From positions 1 through 64,000 of the forward strand of contig JAPPBX010000102.1 of assembly GCA_026702755.1 (NCBI GenBank): a stretch of DNA of 64,000 nucleotides, in the 5' to 3' direction. The DNA comes from Candidatus Poribacteria bacterium (GTDB lineage Bacteria > Poribacteria > WGA-4E > WGA-3G). Numbering within the stretch: the stretch's first letter is position 1; every line of letters starts with the position of its first letter. The notes under the pieces were generated by a model. That model was not told the origin of the DNA and did no database searches. It saw only the letters and a program-made list of their open reading frames with translations. Shown piece after piece: positions 41,666 through 50,477 of this stretch. The translations under genes and the position numbers were made by a program.

Positions 41666-43363
41666 CTATTTGGTTTGATTGATGGATTCCTGAATGGAGA
41701 TTCGTGCTCGAAAGGCATTGATACCTCCTTTCTCACCGACCCAACCCCCGGTAGCCCTCAATTGAAAAACCTGTCCTTTGTCAAATTGATATGTGATTGT
41801 TCCTGTTTCACCGGGTTGAATCCCCCATGCCTGTGCAAGTATGCTCTCGGGTGTTTCTTCTGTGGGGGGATCGCTATTGCCATCAAACAGATCGAACGAA
41901 CCTACAGGGGCTGCGCGACCGACGTGAATATCAATGGTGAGTGTGCCACCGTTTTCAAACGCTGTGGCATCTATTTTAATAACGGTGTCATCTTGAGAAC
42001 CTGCCACAGGTGCCTGAAAAGTGTCTAATACCTCTATTGAGGGTTGCGCACGATCAAGCACAACGTTCAGACTGCTTGATAAAGCGACAGGGTCTTTCTC
42101 GCCCAATCCGGGACGTTTTCCTTCCAATGATTCCACAAGGAACAACTGATAATGTTCTGCCTTCATGTACCACTCGTGCCTGGAGAGTTCGTTGACGGGT
42201 TGCCTGCCCATGATTCCAAGTTCAGGCGAGATAATCAAGCAATCTGTAGGTGAGTGTCTCTTCCACGCCCGAACGATTGTTTGGGGCAAAGGAAGCATTT
42301 CGTCAATACCTTTTGCATCGCGCAAACGTTTCATATCGGTATTGAGCACCCATGTGTTGACGAAATTTTCATTCAAGAATTTGATGTTCCCATCATCAGA
42401 GAGGGCAGTTGCCCTCAAACCTTTGCCACTCCCGCCACATGCTTCGTCATCAAGCGGACCATTTATTGAGATAACATGAATGAGCTTCTGTTGTGTCTTT
42501 GCTATTTCCAACGCTTCGTTTACCGATACCCAATTGATTTGTTGTGATTTATAAAAACGCAGTGTCAGGACACGTTTGGCTTCTGCTAAGGTTATTGCTT
42601 CAGAAAATTGAGTGTCTTGAATTATATTTTCCGTCCCCGTACGGAGTTCGATTTGTGGACAAAAGCCCATATCCGCACCAAAGGAGCGACCACCGGGACG
42701 ATGATAGCGGTTGACATCAAAATTGATTGTGCGTTTGGGAACGGACATCTTGAAGAAGGCAATTTTCCCTGCTGTCCGGTTGATAACAAGATTCCCAGTA
42801 AATTGTGAGGGTGTGAACCAGCCGTTCTCTAACTTAAACTCTGCATGAATCCGCAATACGATATCCGCAAATTCAGCGTTATAAGCGCGCAGACACGCCC
42901 ATGCCCCGCGAGAGTCTCCCCAATTGAGGTGCATATCCAGATTGGGATTGGGATGAAGTTGTCTCAGCAATTCCAGTAATCCATCTTGTTCAATCTGCCA
43001 GACTTCGCCAACAGAAACACTATTTCCTTTTTTTGTAAGATTTTCGTGAGGAGATCTCTTTAATTCCTGCCGAGACGGTTTTTCTCTTCCCTTCTGCAGG
43101 CGTGCTTCAGTCGGGAGAAATGCCTCAAACACCGAAGCAGGATGATGCTTTTCAGGTTCGGCGACTCGCAGATTCGCCAGTGCATCCCACGTCAGATGGA
43201 AGTTGTCTTGGGTGTACTCAATTGGGGCAATGAAACCCTTAATCAACACTTTGGCGTTGTGGTCAAGCGTGAGTGCAATTCTATTAGAGGTAGATGCCTC
43301 ATCCGCGAATCCATATTGTAAAGATAGGATAAAAATCAGACAACCGGTACCTAATGTTTTCAT
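41666..43363 (-). CDS. SelN-like secreted redox protein with Gly at the Sec position
   Basis: 565 residues from the ATG at 43363; the frame extends 5 codons further with TTG. A signal peptide (ILSLQYGFADE) is followed by the SelN-type N-terminal region (VGEVWQIEQDGLLELLRQLH; FTPSQFTGNLVINR). The thioredoxin-like domain follows (ISINGPLDDEACGGSGKGLR). Two paralogues have an in-frame UGA at position 310; here it is GGC (Gly, 42434-42436), with the preceding Cys kept. The C-terminal beta domain (IKIDATAFENGGTLTIDIHV; FDLFDGNSDPPTE; INAFRARISI) is shared with the ECF protein and the next SelN copy. Loss of the attacking residue suggests a non-catalytic or altered role. It lies next to the permease pair. 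Confidence 0.83.
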   Translation of the reverse strand: MKTLGTGCLIFILSLQYGFADEASTSNRIALTLDHNAKVLIKGFIAPIEYTQDNFHLTWDALANLRVAEPEKHHPASVFEAFLPTEARLQKGREKPSRQELKRSPHENLTKKGNSVSVGEVWQIEQDGLLELLRQLHPNPNLDMHLNWGDSRGAWACLRAYNAEFADIVLRIHAEFKLENGWFTPSQFTGNLVINRTAGKIAFFKMSVPKRTINFDVNRYHRPGGRSFGADMGFCPQIELRTGTENIIQDTQFSEAITLAEAKRVLTLRFYKSQQINWVSVNEALEIAKTQQKLIHVISINGPLDDEACGGSGKGLRATALSDDGNIKFLNENFVNTWVLNTDMKRLRDAKGIDEMLPLPQTIVRAWKRHSPTDCLIISPELGIMGRQPVNELSRHEWYMKAEHYQLFLVESLEGKRPGLGEKDPVALSSSLNVVLDRAQPSIEVLDTFQAPVAGSQDDTVIKIDATAFENGGTLTIDIHVGRAAPVGSFDLFDGNSDPPTEETPESILAQAWGIQPGETGTITYQFDKGQVFQLRATGGWVGEKGGINAFRARISIQESINQTK

Positions 43364-43408
43364 TTTAAAATATCCCAAAAAAGATTGAATAGGATTTACA
43401 CACCCTTT

Positions 43409-43435
43409 GCTGGCGAGGTTTCAAACCTCGCCAGC
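43409..43435. repeat. GCTGGCGAGG palindrome
   Basis: GCTGGCGAGGTTT-C-AAACCTCGCCAGC lies between the ECF and SelN-like genes, downstream of the ECF stop. Confidence 0.75.
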
Positions 43436-43464
43436 GTTGGGTAGCAAGTGTATCTGTTCGAGAT

Positions 43465-44787
43465 TTACCGAATGGAAATTCGTGCGTGAAAAGCATTGAT
43501 GCTCCCTTTCTCACTGAACCAATCGCCAGTAGCACCCAATTGAAAGACTTTGCCTTGATTGAATCGATAAGCGATTATCCCTGTTCCACCGGGCGGAATT
43601 CCCCATTCATGTGCGAGTCTGTTGTTGGGTATGCCTTCTGTAGGCAGCTCACTGGTCCCATTGAACAGATCAAACGAGCCAGATGCTTTGCCGCTACCGA
43701 CTCGGATATCAATGGTTAGCATACCACCGTCTTCAAACGCGGTAGCATCAATTTTTACAACGGTATAATCCTGATGCTCTCTTTCCGGCGTCCGAAAAAA
43801 GTCTAAGACCTCTGTTTGAATCTGTTGTATCTCTTCTATTTCTGCTTTTGTCTCTTGCGTTTGCGCACCTATTACTCGGAGGCTGTCTACTTGTGGATTG
43901 GATCTACTATTTTTACCCGATGTGTCTATCTTACCCAGTTGTGTTCGCACAGCAGGTTTCGCCTTGATAATGGGTTTCGCTGTTGCCTCCACAATGTCAA
44001 CCTTTATAGCAGAGACTGCTTCCAAACTATAGGGTTGTTGGAAATGGGATAGATATTTATTGCTTATTCCGAGAGTGAGTGTCGCCAAAATAGCGACTGA
44101 CGCGGCTATCGCCCATGGCACTATGGGTTTGCCGTTTGAAGAAGGAACAGGTTTGATGCGGTTGGCTTCTCGTATAATGTTCTCGGTTAAATTGCTGGGC
44201 AATTGTACGCTACTGAGCACTTCACTAATCAAAATTTCTTCGCCGCGTGCCTGTAAACGCTTTCGCGCACGGCTAAGCCGACTCTTAATTGTGTTCGCCG
44301 ATACACCCAAAAATTTGCTAATATCCTTCACTTTCATTTCACCAAGATAATGGAGCGTCACCACCGTCCGTTCGCTCTCCGGCAGTCTTTCCAGAAGTCT
44401 TTTGACGATTTTATGCCGTTGTTCAGTCGTTTCCAGGTCGAGTTGTTCCGATACATGATGTGTATAAGAGGCTTCTTCTATTTCTTCCACGGGTGTGTCT
44501 TCCAGTGATTGCATCATGTATCTGTTTCTTTGAATCCAATTAATACAAAGTCGGTCTACAATGACATAAAGCCATCCAGAAAACTGATTGGGATTCTTTA
44601 GTGTTGAGAGGCTTTTATAGACTCGAAGGAAGGCATCTTGCGTAATTTCTTCAGCAAGGTGAAAGTCCCCAAGTTTGCGCCACGCCAGGGCGTGAACGCT
44701 TTTCTGATGTTTTCGGACTAATGCACCGAATGCCTCTTCGTCCCCGGACAAAATTTTATGAATTAGTTGAACATCGTTTTCTTCCAT
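43465..44787 (-). CDS. membrane-anchored ECF sigma factor with C-terminal beta domain
   Basis: The 440-residue product starts with an ECF sigma factor (about 1-185: SGDEEAFGALVRKHQKSVHA, LAEEITQDAFLRVYKSLSTL, region 4 ISKFLGVSANTIKSRLSRAR). Then comes one membrane helix (about 222-243, WAIAASVAILATLTLGI), a linker, and a C-terminal beta domain (about 335-440, KIDATAFEDGGMLTIDIRV and INAFHARISI). That domain is also in two SelN-like proteins and would lie outside the cytoplasm. A one-chain signal transducer is suggested: an external domain on a sigma factor with no separate anti-sigma. AAAGGAAG precedes the ATG, 13 nt after the 44801 stop. Confidence 0.85.
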   Translation of the reverse strand: MEENDVQLIHKILSGDEEAFGALVRKHQKSVHALAWRKLGDFHLAEEITQDAFLRVYKSLSTLKNPNQFSGWLYVIVDRLCINWIQRNRYMMQSLEDTPVEEIEEASYTHHVSEQLDLETTEQRHKIVKRLLERLPESERTVVTLHYLGEMKVKDISKFLGVSANTIKSRLSRARKRLQARGEEILISEVLSSVQLPSNLTENIIREANRIKPVPSSNGKPIVPWAIAASVAILATLTLGISNKYLSHFQQPYSLEAVSAIKVDIVEATAKPIIKAKPAVRTQLGKIDTSGKNSRSNPQVDSLRVIGAQTQETKAEIEEIQQIQTEVLDFFRTPEREHQDYTVVKIDATAFEDGGMLTIDIRVGSGKASGSFDLFNGTSELPTEGIPNNRLAHEWGIPPGGTGIIAYRFNQGKVFQLGATGDWFSEKGSINAFHARISIR

Positions 44788-44800
44788 CGGAATACTTCCT

Positions 44801-45175
44801 TTATGCTTTGGGTTCTTCTACCTGTTCGGGTTGAGGGTTGCGGAATTTTCCCAGTCGCCACTCTCTATAAACGAGGAAACCACCAAGCAAACATAAGCAG
44901 CTGTATAGCAAGGGTTTTACCAGGGCAACACTCATTAGGAAATCTCCGATATTCATATTCTGCACTCGCTCACCGGTTATTTCACTCGCTATCCATCGAT
45001 CCATATATAAACCAAGGACTTGTTCAAAAATCGAATTAAACATTCCACTGGTAAGGAGTATCGCGCTAATGAGTATCAACCCCTTTGACCTCGTCCGAAG
45101 ACATAAAACCACCAGTAGCACTGCAAGTGCCAACCATACAATAATATTCAGACCGTAAAAAACGCTATTAAACAT
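44801..45175 (-). CDS. small membrane protein with three or four helices
   Basis: Start at MFNSVFYGLN with GGAGG 8 nt upstream, giving 124 residues. Helices are seen at about 10-30, 36-54 and 85-105 (IIVWLALAVLLVVLCL, GLILISAILLTSGM, ALVKPLLYSCLCLLGGFLVY). The tail is cytoplasmic and proline-rich. I do not recognise a family. It is encoded 13 nt before the membrane-anchored ECF factor on the same strand, so a role in controlling that factor is possible but unproven. Confidence 0.72.
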   Translation of the reverse strand: MFNSVFYGLNIIVWLALAVLLVVLCLRTRSKGLILISAILLTSGMFNSIFEQVLGLYMDRWIASEITGERVQNMNIGDFLMSVALVKPLLYSCLCLLGGFLVYREWRLGKFRNPQPEQVEEPKA

Positions 45176-45197
45176 CGTCAGAACCTCCAACGAGATA

Positions 45198-45260
45198 GCG
45201 AAACCCAACGCAAACCTGCCATGTTTGTAGCGTTTGACCTAAAGAACGTTGGGTTTCGCT
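45198..45260. repeat. inverted repeat AGCGAAACCCAACG
   Basis: AGCGAAACCCAACG (45198-45211) and its perfect complement CGTTGGGTTTCGCT (45247-45260) bracket 35 nt directly upstream of the small membrane protein gene. It is part of the promoter/leader region. Confidence 0.8.
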
Positions 45261-45397
45261 GGATTTCTCTATGCATACGCGGGTATATCAGATTTGATGT
45301 ATTTTGAAATATCTACCTTTGATTTTCAATCCCGCTCAACCCAACCTACGGACCTCTAACAGGATAGCAGCGGGAGAATTCAATTTTGAAATTTGAA

Positions 45398-47377
45398 TCA
45401 CTTGGCATCATAAATGCGCCAGATACCTTCCACTTTTCGCATCTTAACAGGTACTTCCGGCGGCTGCGCCGTCGGTACTCTTAATCGGAAGTGGAATTCA
45501 TCACCCACATATTCGCTGCTTACAATCTCCATCTGACTCAACATTTGACGTATCTGAGGACGCATATCCTCTGGCATATCCTCAAAATCACTTTCAAATG
45601 TCTCTCTGGCATCTCCTGTAAGCATCGAGCGTATTGTCTCTGAATCAAGATTTTTAAATGCTTCCACGAAAGTGTTCATTACATCTTCCGGAGATTGCCC
45701 CGTGCGCGCTGATGACACTTTTCTCGGCTCTGAATTCGGTTCGACAGAGATTTTTGCCCAAAAAGCGTTGACCAACCCTTTCTCGCTGAACCAACTGCCA
45801 GTACCCCCCAACTTAAAGAGCTGCCCTCGGTCAAAAGGGTGAACGATTTGTTCACTCATGCCCGGCTCAATATCCCACGCAGAAGCCAACGCATTATCAG
45901 GTACACCTGTTGTGGGAAGTTCCGTATCTCCGGCGAATAGATCGAACGAACCCTGCCCTTCGCCATTGCCCACCCAGATATCAATGGTGAGTTTACCACC
46001 GTCTTCAAACGGTGTGGTGTCAATCTCAACGGTTGTGTAATCCTGATTACCCCGGCCGGGCGCGCGAAAAATGTTCAGGATCTCCATTGAGGGTCGCTGA
46101 GCGTTGAGTGCGACGTGTCGACTACTACTCGGTCCGCGGTGTTTCCCAAGTGCCGCCAAAGCATCCTTTAGAAATGTTTCATACTTTTTCACGTCAATAT
46201 TGGACTCGCCCGGTTTGCGATAGGGTAAATGACTTATCAACTCTAACTCGGGTGAGAGTATAAAAGTGTTTACCGAGCGACCTACCTTGTGTTGTACCAC
46301 AGCCTCTTCAAGTGTTGTAGAAATCGTGCTTGCCAATCTACTTACCGGTTCACCCTTCGTCCCGCTCTGAAATTCAGGAAGGTCCCCTAAAAGTACGAAT
46401 ACATTGACAAATTGTTCGTTGAGAAGTCCTATAATTTTTGAATTGGAGAGGACACCTGCCCTCAAAGATTTGCCGCTCCCTCAGCACGATTCATCATCAA
46501 ATACACCCCATGTCATCAGCACATGAATAGGGCGATCCTTCGCTTGTGCCTGTGCAACAACCTCTTCAATAGGGAACCTCTTGATCTCGGCAGACTTGTA
46601 GAAGGCAGCCGCCAACATCGCCTTCGTCTCTTCTTCTGTAATGGCAGTCTCCCAGACAATATCACTCTGATCATCTGCGTTCTGTCCGATAAGTTCCATG
46701 CGTGGGACGAAAACCATATCCGCTGCGTTAAAGGCGTTGATGTCAACATTGGTATTGCGAGAAGGGAGATAGAGCCAAAATTCTCGAATTGTCCCATTGT
46801 TCCGATTCAGCACCAATCGTCCAGTAAATTGTGCCGGTGTAAAGTAAGCAGGAGCGTCCTTATCCAAGAGGAATTCCGCATGAACTCTGAAAACAATTTC
46901 TGCATAATCGGACGATAGTGCCCGTAGACACGCGAAGCCACCGTCCGACTCCATACCACTTACGGCTCTACGATGATCTGCTGTCGTATACCAGCCACCC
47001 GGATTTAAATGCATTTCAGCAGTTGCCCCGGGGTGAAATTGACGAAGAAAGGGGACAATCTTGTTAACATCAAGTTCCCATAGGTCTCCGACGGTAACAT
47101 CTCCGTTGGGGAAAAAGGCTGTGAAAGCGTCTGCTTTATATTCCTGACTTGGATGCGCCGGTGAAAGGTTGTTGAAGATGGCTGCATTTTCCGGTGAGTA
47201 ATTGGACAGACCCAATGCTGAATCTGCAATAGGTTCCCAATAGGCACGCACTTGTAAAGTTGCCTTCTCATCCAATGTATTCTCCATGTTTATCTTATTA
47301 GCGGCACTTTGAAGGGTTAAGTTCAACCCTAAAACCCATATTACTAATATTGAGACAATCAACCAATTCCTTTTCAT
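45398..47377 (-). CDS. SelN-like selenoprotein (in-frame UGA, Sec299)
   Basis: Read through the UGA at 46481-46483, the product has 659 residues. A signal peptide (about 1-26) is followed by the SelN-type region (VGDLWELDVNKIVPFLRQFH; FTPAQFTGRLVLNR). The thioredoxin-like domain then reads HVLMTWGVFDDESC-U-GSGKSLR, very close to human SELENON around SCUGSGRTLR. After it come the LLNEQFVNVFVLLGDL segment, the beta domain shared with the ECF protein (FEDGGKLTIDIWVG) and an NTF2-like C-terminus (VMNTFVEAFKNLDSETIRSM). Downstream of UGA, GAGGGC-AGGT-GTCCTC forms a SECIS-like hairpin. AGGAG precedes the ATG. If UGA were a true stop, the C-terminal half would have no start signal. Confidence 0.85.
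46448..46463 (-). promoter_or_regulatory. SECIS-like hairpin of the first SelN-like gene
   Basis: In the mRNA, 17 nt after the UGA, GAGGGC pairs with GTCCTC (6 bp, one G-U) around the loop AGGU. The loop has a G at its second position. Size, distance and loop G fit bacterial SECIS elements, which lie inside the coding region. The same hairpin occurs in the second gene at the same distance. Confidence 0.75.
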
Positions 47378-47567
47378 TATTAACTCCTGGATTTGATTTA
47401 TCGTGAATGATGAACATAGATGGAGATTTCAAGCTAAATAGACATAGCACTCCGCTGGAGTGCGGTCGCGCGGAGATTATGAAAGTGCTTGTTCGCCTGC
47501 TGTATCCTTTTTAGAGGGAGAATGTCTAACAGGATAGCAGCAGGAAAACTAAATTTTGAAATTTGAA
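47378..47567. repeat. intergenic DNA with a GCACTCC palindrome and a duplicated 3' sequence
   Basis: The palindrome GCACTCC-GC-TGGAGTGC (about 47445-47462) is also in both family-C elements. The block AACAGGATAGCAGC followed by AATTTTGAAATTTGAATCAC (47529-47575) recurs at 45359-45405, in each case spanning the end of a SelN-like gene, a trace of gene duplication. Confidence 0.7.
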
Positions 47568-49073
47568 TCACTTGACATCATAAATGAACCACACGCCCTC
47601 CACTTTTCGCATCTTAAAAGATTTCTCCGGCGACTGCGGCAGTCTTAATCGGAAGTGGAATTCATCATCTACATATTCGCTGCTCAAAACCTCCATCTGA
47701 CTTAACATTTGACGCATCTGGGTACGCACATCTTCTGGCAAATTTTCAGTATTCATTCCAAATGCTTCTCTGGCATCCTCTGTAAGCATCGGAAGCATTT
47801 TCTCTGAGTCAAGATTCTTAAATGCTTCCACGAAAGCGTTCATTACATTTTCCGCTGAGGTTCGCTGAACGTCGAGAACGTTGAGAGCGACATGTCGAGT
47901 ACTACCTAATCCGGGGCGTTTCCCTTCTAACGATTCCACGAGAAACCGACGGTAAGCCTCCTCCATGTTATTTATCGCATTGAATAGTTCATTGACCGGT
48001 TGCCGTCCCATCAGTTCCAGGTCTGGCGATATTACCAAGCAATCTACTGGAGAATGCCGCTTCCACCCACTAATAATTGTTCGCGCCAAAGGCTGCATTC
48101 CGTCAATTCCCTTCGCTTCACGTAATCTTTTCATATCAGTGTTCAGCACCCAAGTATTGACAAATTTTTCGTTTAGCGATTCGATGATTCGGTCATTGGA
48201 GAGGACAACTGCCCTCAAGGTTTTTCCGCTCCCTCAGCACGCCTCGTCGGTGAGCGGTCCATTGATCGAAACCACATGAATCGGCCGTTGTAGCGACTTT
48301 GCTATCTCTAACGCTTTGTCCATTGCTACCCATTCGATTTGTTCCGACTTGTAGAAACGGTGTATCAGCCTACGTTCCGCCTCTTCCTGGGTGATGGCTT
48401 CGGTGAATTGCGTGTCTGACGTGATAGCCTCTGTACCCGCAAGAAGTCCTATTTGGGGACAGAAGCCGGCATCCGTACCGTAGGAGGAACTGTTCTTGTG
48501 TTGCCGGTTCACATCGAAGTTGAGTGTGCCTTCAGGGACGGACATCTCAAAGAAGGCGACCTTAGCCTCGGCACGGTTGATAACCAAACGCCCAGCAAAC
48601 TGGGACGGGGTGAACCAACCGTCCTCTAAAGCAAATTCTGCATGAATGCGAAACACAATTTCGGCAAAGAGATCATTGTAAGCGCGAAGCGTTGCCCATA
48701 ATCCTGATGAATCCACAGGACTGTGCATCTCCACGTATGGGTTGGGGTGAAGTTGCTTCAGCAATTCCAGAACGCCCTCCGGTTTAACTTGCCACAGTTC
48801 GCCAACGGAAACAGGTTGATGCGGCAGAAATGCGTGGAAAACAGACGCTGCATATCGCTTTTCTGGCTCGGCGACTTTCAAGTTCGCTAATGTGTCCCAA
48901 TTCAGATGAAAGTTGTCTACTGTAAACTCAATCGGGGCAATGAAGCCTTTGACAGAGACTTCTGACATGCTATCAAGGTTAAGTGTGATTTTGTTAGGTA
49001 TGGCGTTCTCATCAGCGTTGAGTTGTCCACTCATCATCACCAGAATGAGAAGTCCAATCGTTAAAGTTTTCAT
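47568..49073 (-). CDS. SelN-like selenoprotein (in-frame UGA, Sec280)
   Basis: Read through the UGA at 48234-48236, the product has 501 residues. A signal peptide (LLILVMMSGQLNADE) is followed by the SelN-type region (VGELWQVKPEGVLELLKQLH; FTPSQFAGRLVINR). The thioredoxin-like domain is HVVSINGPLTDEAC-U-GSGKTLR, continuing LNEKFVNTWVLNTDMKRLRE. It lacks the beta domain of its neighbours and ends with the NTF2-like module (VMNAFVEAFKNLDSEKMLPM; FKMRKVEGVWFIYDVK). A SECIS-like hairpin follows the UGA. AAGGAG precedes the ATG. Sec in place of the first Cys of a CxxC-type site implies thiol-disulfide or peroxide chemistry outside the cytoplasm. Confidence 0.85.
48201..48216 (-). promoter_or_regulatory. 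SECIS-like hairpin of the second SelN-like gene
   Basis: GAGGGC-AGUU-GUCCUC begins 17 nt after the UGA and has a 6-bp stem with one G-U pair and a 4-nt loop with G at position 2. Only one loop base differs from the copy in the first gene. Confidence 0.75.
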
Positions 49074-49595
49074 TTTTAATCTCCTTAGTCATAATTAACA
49101 TTCTACACTAACAGCACTTATATAAAAAGTTGTTGCTTACATAGATTTTATAGTAAAGCCCAAAATTATCTGTGGGAGTTCATTACCCTTTATAATTAAA
49201 GACCCAGTTTTGCGCAAAAAGGTTGCATAATGTTAAAAAATGGGAAAATTTCAATTTTATTGGGGCGGGAGCTCGTTCCTAAAGAAAGATGGGAGGCGGC
49301 GCAGATACATCAACGGAATGGCGAGGTTATAAACCTCGCCAGCGGCGGTGAGGGTATTTTGGCAATGTAATACTAAGGAACGGATTTAGTCTAATCCCAG
49401 ACTATAGTGACCTCTAAAAATAATGAAACACATTTTGGAAGGCGGACGAGGAAACCTCGCCCCTACGAACCGGCTTCTGTTAAAGATGAAGTGTCTATTT
49501 AATTGTTGGTTTTACTATAAATCCAGTATTTCTGCGTATTTTCGTCGTTTACTAACCGACTGTCAACATATTTCGGATTTTACTATAGCCTGCTT
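49074..49595. other. 522-bp intergenic region of decayed repeats and a possible promoter
   Basis: It holds a GCAACC box with N16-17 spacing to GGTC (minus strand, 49226-49200), about 130 nt before the SelN-like gene. Family-B ends or pieces are at 49149-49161, 49508-49520 and 49574-49587. A GGCGAGGTT/AACCTCGCC palindrome is at 49320-49340, and a degenerate one with CCCCTACGAACC is at about 49445-49471. It looks like nested insertions that have decayed. No gene is visible. Confidence 0.6.
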
Positions 49596-50477
49596 TCACT
49601 TCAGGCGAATTTCACCCGTAGAGGCGTGCAATTTCAGTAAGGGTCCACCACCGTTCAGTGTTCCCTTTAGCAGATTTTCTGTAATTTCATCTTGAGGTTG
49701 AAGAGAGAAATCGCTTGAGATTTTCCCTTGGGTTTGAGCGTCTATGTCAATGGCAATATGGGGGCCGAGCGTAACATCTATCGCTCCACCCATTGATGCG
49801 TGCAAAGTCCAGGGATGTTGTGGTTGCATTGTCATTTCCGCACGGATATTTCCCATACCGGTTGTCAAGTTAACGCTACTTTGACACCCTTTGAGAGTAA
49901 TGTTCCCACTCAAACCGGTTTCTCCCCAGACTTCGTCTTGGATTTTTCCAAGATAAATATTACCGCCTAAAGCCTCTGCTCTAACTGACCCTATCAGGTC
50001 ACCGACATGAATATCTCCGCTGGATGCAGTTTTGAGCGTGACATTATACTGACGTGGGACTGTTGCTTGAATTTCAACTTTAAACCACTTCAATCCGTCT
50101 TGCCAATATTCCCGCCCACGCTTGAATTTTCCCACGACTCGGATATTCGATTGGGTATCCAGCCCTTCGTATTCAATCGTAGTTTCAAAATCCTCAAACA
50201 ATTCGTCCCGCCATCCGACAAGTTTCGGTCGCATTATTAGCAGTCTCGATCTCCATATTTTTTTAATGGCGATATCGACGTGATTGTGATCTGTGGTTTC
50301 TATATTGATTGTACCAAACTCTGTGTCAACTGTTAAATGTCCGGTAGGATAAACGTTGTGCCCTTCTGATCTCGAGCTTGATTGGCTGATTCCTGATGAG
50401 AGTAGACCAAGAATAATCAATGATAGGAACAGAAGCGGAAAGATCACAAAAGCGACGAACCGCTTGGACTTTGTCAT
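49596..50477 (-). CDS. DUF4097-like exported beta-repeat protein
   Basis: The 293-residue protein has an N-terminal hydrophobic segment (about 8-30, FVIFPLLFLSLIILGLLSSG) and then a beta-helix-like repeat. Marks are HLTVDTEFGTINIETTDHNH, VDIAIKKIW, TLKTASSGDIHVGDLIGS and GNITLKGCQSSVNL with GNIRAEM. The pattern of short TG.I.v segments fits the DUF4097 adhesin-like family. AAAAGGAG precedes the ATG. It stands alone between repeat-rich regions. Function is unknown; a periplasmic or surface structural role is plausible. Confidence 0.78.
   Translation of the reverse strand: MTKSKRFVAFVIFPLLFLSLIILGLLSSGISQSSSRSEGHNVYPTGHLTVDTEFGTINIETTDHNHVDIAIKKIWRSRLLIMRPKLVGWRDELFEDFETTIEYEGLDTQSNIRVVGKFKRGREYWQDGLKWFKVEIQATVPRQYNVTLKTASSGDIHVGDLIGSVRAEALGGNIYLGKIQDEVWGETGLSGNITLKGCQSSVNLTTGMGNIRAEMTMQPQHPWTLHASMGGAIDVTLGPHIAIDIDAQTQGKISSDFSLQPQDEITENLLKGTLNGGGPLLKLHASTGEIRLK

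Noticed and set aside
46481-46483. UGA as a real stop, i.e. two separate genes or a pseudogene
   Set aside because: The same codon occurs at the same place in a second paralogue, the frame downstream is intact and homologous, and a matching hairpin follows. The context equals the Sec site of SelN proteins.
45398-49073. Genetic code with UGA as glycine (the third paralogue has Gly)
   Set aside because: Other genes in the window clearly end with TGA, for example at 26527-26529, 15120-15122 and elsewhere, with a new start right after. A general recoding to Gly would read through them.
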